From contig JADJSV010000002.1 in the NCBI GenBank assembly GCA_016711505.1, forward strand, positions 186,001-250,000: a stretch of DNA of 64,000 nucleotides, given 5' to 3'. Under the pieces are notes generated by a model. The model ran no database searches. It was not told where the DNA came from and saw only the letters and a list, made by a program, of their open reading frames with translations. This DNA is from Bacteroidota bacterium (lineage in GTDB: Bacteria; Bacteroidota; Bacteroidia; AKYH767-A; 2013-40CM-41-45). This document shows, piece by piece, positions 59,113-64,000 of the stretch. A program made the translations under genes and the position numbers. Within the stretch, counting starts at the first letter, position 1. Every line of letters begins with the position of its first letter.

Positions 59113-61619
59113 TGAAACAAATTGTAATTACTTTCCTTGCAGCTTTTAATGTCTTTTTTGCAATAGCATCAGGCGACAGTACAAGAGTGTCATTTTGTAC
59201 AACTACAGGTGATATTTGTTATGGCAGGCCTTCGTATTCAGAATCAATTGAAGTAATTGATTCGGCAGGTAGAGTAATTCGTGAGGATGAATATTCGCTT
59301 TCGGGATGTTGGGAAGGAGTAATTGATTCAATATTCAGAAAAAGTGCATCGAATATTTATCAGTATGACGCCAATGGAAATATTGTCTCTCATCTTACCT
59401 CAATTTATTTTCTTAATGATTCGATTAAAAATCAATACACATATTCTTACGATAGCCTGGATCGTAGATTAACGGAAGTCAGAACAAGATTGCATCCTTT
59501 ACCCGTATTGGATTATTTCTTTGAACAATTTGAATATTATCAGGACAGCCTGAGTTCAGATCTTTATATGCATAATCCCGGTTCCGGATTAGATACTTCA
59601 TATTTTAGAACTATGGAATATGATTCAGCTATGAGAAAAATAAAAGAAACATTTCGTCGCTATGAAACATCAAGTGGAAATTTAAACACTTTTTATATAC
59701 AATATTACATGTATGATTCAACAGGGAACCTGAGTACATTATCGTATAAAAATTTGCTTCCTTCAAACGATTCAACGAGGATCACTTATTTTTATAATGT
59801 GCTTAATAATATTTCCGAAGCGTCCTATGAGCGATTTGATACTCTTAATTCAATATGGGAACTGAATGAGAAAACAATCTATAATTATGATAGCTTAAAT
59901 TATTTGGATATAGCTTATGATATAAGGTGTTTTGCGGGAATATGTACTGATACATCAAGTTATGTTGATTATACTGTCGATTCAATAGGACGTATTACAA
60001 GAGAGGCCTATTATTCTTATCCCGGGGAATGGAATGGTTCATCTGCTGTTAATTTTAATGCATACGGTGATACATTATATTATGGTAGTAGTTCTCCTAC
60101 TGAAAATGGCTGTGGTGAAAGCGAATATATTTATTTCACCTACAGTAATTCACAGGAGGTTATACATAGCCGGACACAAACTTTAGCTTCGTGTGCGTTT
60201 ATGTATGTCGATTGCGATTATTATAATCTCAACAGTGATTCAATGGTAATTAATGTTTCCAGTCCGTTGACCGTTTGTGCAAATGATACAGTTTACCCTG
60301 TTGTTTTTCATGCAGGTGGCAATGAGCCCTTGCAGTATCATTGGTCACCTGGGATTTATTTTTCTGATTCAACGATCAAATATCCATATCTTATTAATAA
60401 TGTTTCCGGAACTTATACTTTAACCGTGACCGATTCATCCGGAAGAAGCATATCCGATACGGTATCTGTACAAACGCATCCCGATCTCATTCATCCGCTT
60501 GATATTTCTGCATTTGGAGTTCCGCCATGTGAAGGTGTTGTCCAGCTGACATTCTCACCTGATTCTTTGAACGGGACATGGTATAGTCACTGGGAGTTTG
60601 ATGGTTCTACTTATTGGGAAGATACCATTGTAGCCGGGTCAAGTGGATTGTATTCACTTATTATCAATAATGATTATTGCACGTACAGAACCGACACAAA
60701 TCTGGTGCTGATTGAACCACAACCTCTGACGATAAACACTATTGGAAGTTACCATGTTTGCGAAGGGAATAGTGTGACCTTGTTTACGCAGGATCAGTTT
60801 AATTTTACCTGGAATACAGGAAGTACTGCCGATACAATTGTTGCCGATACTTCGGGTTATTATTATATAAGTATGACGGATACAAATTCGTGTCCTGATA
60901 CATCAAATATGATATATGTTTACATTGGCTCATTTGAATCTGCTGAATTAATCCGTGATACATCTTTTTGCAGTGGTGATTCTGTAAGACTTAATCCCGG
61001 GTTTTATTATTCTTATTTTTGGAGTGATAGTTCAACACAGAACCATCTGGTTGTTACAGATCCGGGAGTGTATTCTCTGAGAGTTACTGATTATTTTGGT
61101 TGTCCGAATCATGATACTATTACAGTAACTGAAAATTTGCTTCCGGCAGTGAATCTGGGAGTTGATACACTTCTATGCAGAAACACTTCGATAATATTGG
61201 AACCCGGAAATTTTCAAAGTTATCAATGGCAGGATGGAACAAACGATTCGATATTTATTCCGGTTTATTCCGGAGTTGATACCGTAATTATTTCAGTTTT
61301 AGTTTCTGATTCGGCAAATTGTTTTGCATCTGATACAGTAGCTATTTTCTATGATGTTTGTAATGAAATAGTTTTTATTACCGGCAGTTCAAGTTATGTT
61401 TGGCCAGTACCTGCTGATGATATATTTTATCTGCAGTTTTCTGACAAGAGGGGTGAAATAATGGTATTCAATTCGCTTGGTGAAATATTTTATAAAGACC
61501 GGTTATTTAATTCTGCAAGTATAAATTGTAAATCCTGGCCGTCCGGTTCCTATTTTTATAAGATAGTAAAAGAGGATGGGCTTAATATTTCAGGAAAAAT
61601 ATTTATTCGCCATCCCTGA
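59112..61619 (+). CDS. Second T9SS-sorted surface protein, paralogue of its neighbour
   Basis: An 835-residue exported protein with signal peptide (A-F-N-V-F-F-A-I-A). It shares the plan of the upstream gene: YD-like repeats (Y-D-A-N-G-N-I, Y-D-S-L-D-R-R, Y-D-S-T-G-N-L), then several beta-sandwich units of about 90 residues with a C-E-G/C-S-G-D start and a W-x-x-G/D-S-x-x hairpin (F-T-W-N-T-G-S-T, F-W-S-D-S-S-T), as in PKD/Ig-like secreted proteins. The C-terminal domain (V-W-P-V-P-A-D-D-I-F) is a divergent T9SS tail in which the usual Y-P-N-P is replaced by W-P-V-P. Co-translated with the upstream gene. Confidence 0.78.
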   Translation: MKQIVITFLAAFNVFFAIASGDSTRVSFCTTTGDICYGRPSYSESIEVIDSAGRVIREDEYSLSGCWEGVIDSIFRKSASNIYQYDANGNIVSHLTSIYFLNDSIKNQYTYSYDSLDRRLTEVRTRLHPLPVLDYFFEQFEYYQDSLSSDLYMHNPGSGLDTSYFRTMEYDSAMRKIKETFRRYETSSGNLNTFYIQYYMYDSTGNLSTLSYKNLLPSNDSTRITYFYNVLNNISEASYERFDTLNSIWELNEKTIYNYDSLNYLDIAYDIRCFAGICTDTSSYVDYTVDSIGRITREAYYSYPGEWNGSSAVNFNAYGDTLYYGSSSPTENGCGESEYIYFTYSNSQEVIHSRTQTLASCAFMYVDCDYYNLNSDSMVINVSSPLTVCANDTVYPVVFHAGGNEPLQYHWSPGIYFSDSTIKYPYLINNVSGTYTLTVTDSSGRSISDTVSVQTHPDLIHPLDISAFGVPPCEGVVQLTFSPDSLNGTWYSHWEFDGSTYWEDTIVAGSSGLYSLIINNDYCTYRTDTNLVLIEPQPLTINTIGSYHVCEGNSVTLFTQDQFNFTWNTGSTADTIVADTSGYYYISMTDTNSCPDTSNMIYVYIGSFESAELIRDTSFCSGDSVRLNPGFYYSYFWSDSSTQNHLVVTDPGVYSLRVTDYFGCPNHDTITVTENLLPAVNLGVDTLLCRNTSIILEPGNFQSYQWQDGTNDSIFIPVYSGVDTVIISVLVSDSANCFASDTVAIFYDVCNEIVFITGSSSYVWPVPADDIFYLQFSDKRGEIMVFNSLGEIFYKDRLFNSASINCKSWPSGSYFYKIVKEDGLNISGKIFIRHP

Positions 61620-61738
61620 CATAGTTGCTTTTAAAAATTGGGAATCTGTGACGAGTGTCATTTATGTTGTTGACGATTATCAATACATGGCATTTTTCTT
61701 TGTCGGAGATTTGGATATTAATCCTAAATCTCAAAACC

Positions 61739-62110
61739 ATGAAAAAGCAATTTCAAGTCCTTGCAATTATTTTAGTTTCCTTCTTGTTCACTTCCTGTGG
61801 AGTAAATCAGGCATATTTGTTGAACAGTAATCAAAACAATACGCAGGTTAATCTATCAAGTAACAATTTTAAAGTAACTGATAAGATCAGCGGCAGTGCA
61901 GAGGTAAGCTATATCTTGATCTTTGGTGGATTGAATAAGAAAAAGCTTTATGAAAATGCATATTCCGATATGATGAACAAAGCCAATCTTTTGAATACTT
62001 CTAAAGCAGTGATCAATATTGTTACAGAAGAGCATGTTGGTGGTGTTCCGCCTTTTTATTTTAAAAGGACAGTAACAGTTAGTGCAAATGTTATTGAATT
62101 TGTAAAATAA
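61739..62110 (+). CDS. DUF6567-like lipoprotein
   Basis: A 123-residue protein. The ATG at 61739 is chosen because it starts a lipoprotein signal (V-S-F-L-F-T-S-C, Cys about 20); the longer ORF has 28 extra residues that do not. The mature part G-V-N-Q-A-Y-L-L-N-S-N-Q-N-N-T-Q-V (about 21-37), L-I-F-G-G-L (about 65) and A-V-I-N-I-V-T-E-E fits DUF6567, a Bacteroidota lipoprotein family of unknown function related to secretion components. Confidence 0.7.
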   Translation: MKKQFQVLAIILVSFLFTSCGVNQAYLLNSNQNNTQVNLSSNNFKVTDKISGSAEVSYILIFGGLNKKKLYENAYSDMMNKANLLNTSKAVINIVTEEHVGGVPPFYFKRTVTVSANVIEFVK

Positions 62111-62117
62111 AATTGTC

Positions 62118-62768
62118 GTGTTCGGTTTATATTCGGGCATTATATCTATTTGCAGAATTAAAAAAGGTTGTTTGCCTTTTTTAATTCTGTTTTTATTGAT
62201 CTCTATAGAAACCTTTTCCAGGGATACTTTACAGACTCATTCAACGTGGTCATTTCAGACAAGAATGGTCATGACCGGATCATCGGATCATTCAGATCCG
62301 GCTGGATATACTGTGTACAGTGCATTTTCTGTTGAACCTACTCTTACCCGAAAAATTACTTCCCGATTTTCTTTAACCTTCAATATTCGTACAGAATCTC
62401 ATGAAATAGATTTTATTGATTCTGTCGGTAATGAAACTCCATTAGGTTCGATCGAATTACTTCCGCTAAATTTACTTGTGCAGTACGATCTGATTCAATC
62501 AACAAATGCGAGGATATATATAGGTGGAGGAGCAAATCTGACTTTTTGCTGGGAAAAGAGTGGCGCATTAAATTCTACTGATCTTCCACCATCGTTAGGG
62601 CCGGCACTCCAGCTTGGAACAGATTTGAACATTTCAAAAGCCATGTTTATGAATTTTAATATTGGCTGGAATGCACTTCAAATGGATATAGAATCAGCTG
62701 GAGATAAGTTCTCAAGTTTAAAGATGGATCCAATTAATCTTGGAATAGGTTTAGGATACAAATTTTAG
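62118..62768 (+). CDS. Outer-membrane beta-barrel protein
   Basis: A 216-residue ORF with a GTG start, 7 bp after the previous stop. The signal-like segment is P-F-L-I-L-F-L-L-I-S-I-E-T-F-S (about 20-34), followed by alternating strands (L-T-R-K-I-T-S-R-F-S-L-T-F-N-I-R, Y-I-G-G-G-A-N-L-T-F) and a final strand ending G-L-G-Y-K-F, typical of outer-membrane barrels such as OmpW-like proteins. The true start is uncertain because a 15-bp hairpin (62153-62189) overlaps the signal-peptide codons. No substrate inferred. Confidence 0.65.
   Translation: MFGLYSGIISICRIKKGCLPFLILFLLISIETFSRDTLQTHSTWSFQTRMVMTGSSDHSDPAGYTVYSAFSVEPTLTRKITSRFSLTFNIRTESHEIDFIDSVGNETPLGSIELLPLNLLVQYDLIQSTNARIYIGGGANLTFCWEKSGALNSTDLPPSLGPALQLGTDLNISKAMFMNFNIGWNALQMDIESAGDKFSSLKMDPINLGIGLGYKF
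62153..62189. terminator. Perfect 15-bp hairpin overlapping a signal-peptide coding region
   Basis: CAGAATTAAAAAAGG and CCTTTTTTAATTCTG pair fully around TTGTTTG. It looks like a terminator for the DUF6567-like gene but lies inside the beginning of the barrel ORF. Confidence 0.7.
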
Positions 62769-62992
62769 ACAGTTTAGCTGTAATTAGCAAATTTTCATTT
62801 CTATGTTTTAGATTACGTCTTTGTGACATTTTTTCAGAATAAGTTTACTATACTTGAAACTTAAATTAGTTTAACTTGAAAATTATTTTACTTTAGATTG
62901 TTTGAATCACTCAAATAATCTGAAAACTTCTTCCAAAAAAGTAGTTATACCTTAATCACCTGAAGAGCTTTAGGTCCAATTCAAAATATTTC

Positions 62993-64000
62993 ATGAAAAA
63001 ACTTTTACTTGGTTTCTTAGCAGTCGTAATTTTTGTCATTGATGTCGATGCGCAAAGTTATGATGAATTCACCTGGACTGCTCCAACACCAAATATGTCC
63101 CAGAAATCTGCATTTAAGTTTGGTCCTGATGATTCATTATACATTGGTGCAAGAGGTTTATTTGTTTATAAGGATTCAACTATTAATCATTACAACTTTT
63201 ATCCATTATCAGGATCTTATATCAAAGGAATTGCTTTCGAGAACAACAATATCTGGTTAGGGACAGATAGTGGTCTTGTTAAAAGGTCAGGGAGCGTAAT
63301 TCAGGTGTTTAATAAAAGCAATTCCGGAATGAATAGTAATAGAATAAATGACATTTGTTTCAAAGGTTCTGACCTTTACATTGCAACTGATAGTGGAATT
63401 ACAGTCTATGATGGAATGACCTGGACGAATACTTTACTGTCGGATTTGCAAATGACCAGTCGACCCAATTCAATTGGTGTAAACACTTTTGGAGTTTATT
63501 TAATGGAGAGTTCCGGAAAGATAGTTTACAATTCAGGAACGACGTGGAGAGTAATTTATGATACTCATCCTTATCAATATGGAAATAGAAAGTTTCGAAG
63601 TACGAATAGTGATACACTTTATATTCCCGGCTTCCCCGCATATTTGACTGATACAATCATACATTATATTGAGATTCCATTTGATCCATGTATATTAAAA
63701 GATAATTTATTTAAAAAAGCCTATCTATTTGCAAATCCCATCACGTATGAAAAGTCACTCGCAATTAGTGAAGGTACAATAGATTTAAAATATTTACTGA
63801 GGTGTGATAATCTTCAACCTGATCTGGCAAATGTAAAAGAAAATTTAAATTCTTCAGGTCAATATGATTTCAACCAGATAGCTGAGGGAGAATTCTATGA
63901 CTACAATTCTTCGGGAAAACTTTTTTGGACAAATAGAACTACCACAAGACAGATATTTTCTAGGTATCTCAGATTAGATTCATTTCCTTCAAATGTTCCT
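62993..64000 (+). CDS. Secreted propeller protein, 3' end beyond the window
   Basis: Starts at the ATG of 62993 and stays open to base 64000 (336 residues so far). Signal peptide ends D-V-D-A-Q. Blades resembling two-component-regulator propellers follow: L-Y-I-G-A-R-G-L-F-V-Y (about 49), I-W-L-G-T-D-S-G-L-V-K (about 88) and L-Y-I-A-T-D-S-G-I-T-V-Y-D-G (about 125). This pattern reads as surface or sensor-type propellers; a T9SS tail is expected beyond the window. Function unknown. Confidence 0.75.
   Translation, partial: MKKLLLGFLAVVIFVIDVDAQSYDEFTWTAPTPNMSQKSAFKFGPDDSLYIGARGLFVYKDSTINHYNFYPLSGSYIKGIAFENNNIWLGTDSGLVKRSGSVIQVFNKSNSGMNSNRINDICFKGSDLYIATDSGITVYDGMTWTNTLLSDLQMTSRPNSIGVNTFGVYLMESSGKIVYNSGTTWRVIYDTHPYQYGNRKFRSTNSDTLYIPGFPAYLTDTIIHYIEIPFDPCILKDNLFKKAYLFANPITYEKSLAISEGTIDLKYLLRCDNLQPDLANVKENLNSSGQYDFNQIAEGEFYDYNSSGKLFWTNRTTTRQIFSRYLRLDSFPSNVP

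Noticed and set aside
1..64000. CRISPR array
   Set aside because: The only regular repeat array is the 10-bp tandem repeat, which has no spacers; no cas gene is present.

Overview
The window comes from a low-GC member of the Bacteroidota. The signs are many secreted proteins ending in a type IX secretion (T9SS) tail (Y-P-N-P followed by a short beta-rich domain), Bacteroidota-type promoters (TTTG, about 19 nt, TAnnTTTG), TonB/ExbB/ExbD genes of the Bacteroidota type and small families known from this phylum (DUF6660, HYC_CC_PP, DUF6567). The species cannot be named from the sequence alone.

Left chromosomal flank (1-15.29 kb): the end of a D-aminoacyl-tRNA deacylase gene and a MazG-like gene; a tandem 10-bp repeat; an outer-membrane barrel and a secreted hydrolase; a tonB-exbB-exbD-tonB cluster; a large T9SS propeller protein; a three-domain DNA ligase D (3'-phosphoesterase, ligase, polymerase) broken by one indel; a DUF72 gene; a glycine-zipper stress protein; and a decayed T9SS gene.

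Central island (15.29-53.99 kb): a 47-bp exact direct repeat, the 3' part of tRNA-Val(TAC), flanks a 38.7-kb segment. A tyrosine recombinase lies beside the left repeat; an excisionase-like HTH gene and small unknown genes lie beside the right repeat, next to the intact tRNA. This is an integrated genomic island whose cargo is mostly metal resistance. It carries (a) a Cu/Ag set: CopB-type P-ATPase, a Cus-type RND system with two adaptors and a TolC protein, small heavy-metal-binding proteins and a His-rich lipoprotein; (b) a cell-surface set with T9SS tails: multicopper oxidase, CxxC thioredoxin-fold protein and a propeller protein; (c) a Zn/Cd/Co set: czcA-czcC-czcB, a ZntA-like P-ATPase, an ICMT-like membrane methyltransferase and a SAM methyltransferase; (d) an HMA-domain protein, a PepSY-like protein and two unknown membrane proteins; (e) a type IIG restriction-modification gene.

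Two things stand out in the island. The Cus pump gene is split into two exactly complementary halves at opposite ends of its own operon, as if the operon had been circularly permuted. And almost every long gene between 13.6 and 53 kb has single-base indels, mostly in A/T homopolymers, while the flanks have nearly none; this may reflect decay, or residual sequencing error in a low-coverage island.

Right chromosomal flank (54-64 kb): tRNA-Val with its promoter, a BrkB-family membrane protein, a J-domain/KTSC protein behind a consensus promoter, a DEAD-box helicase, two overlapping T9SS paralogues, a DUF6567-like lipoprotein, an outer-membrane barrel and the start of another secreted propeller protein.
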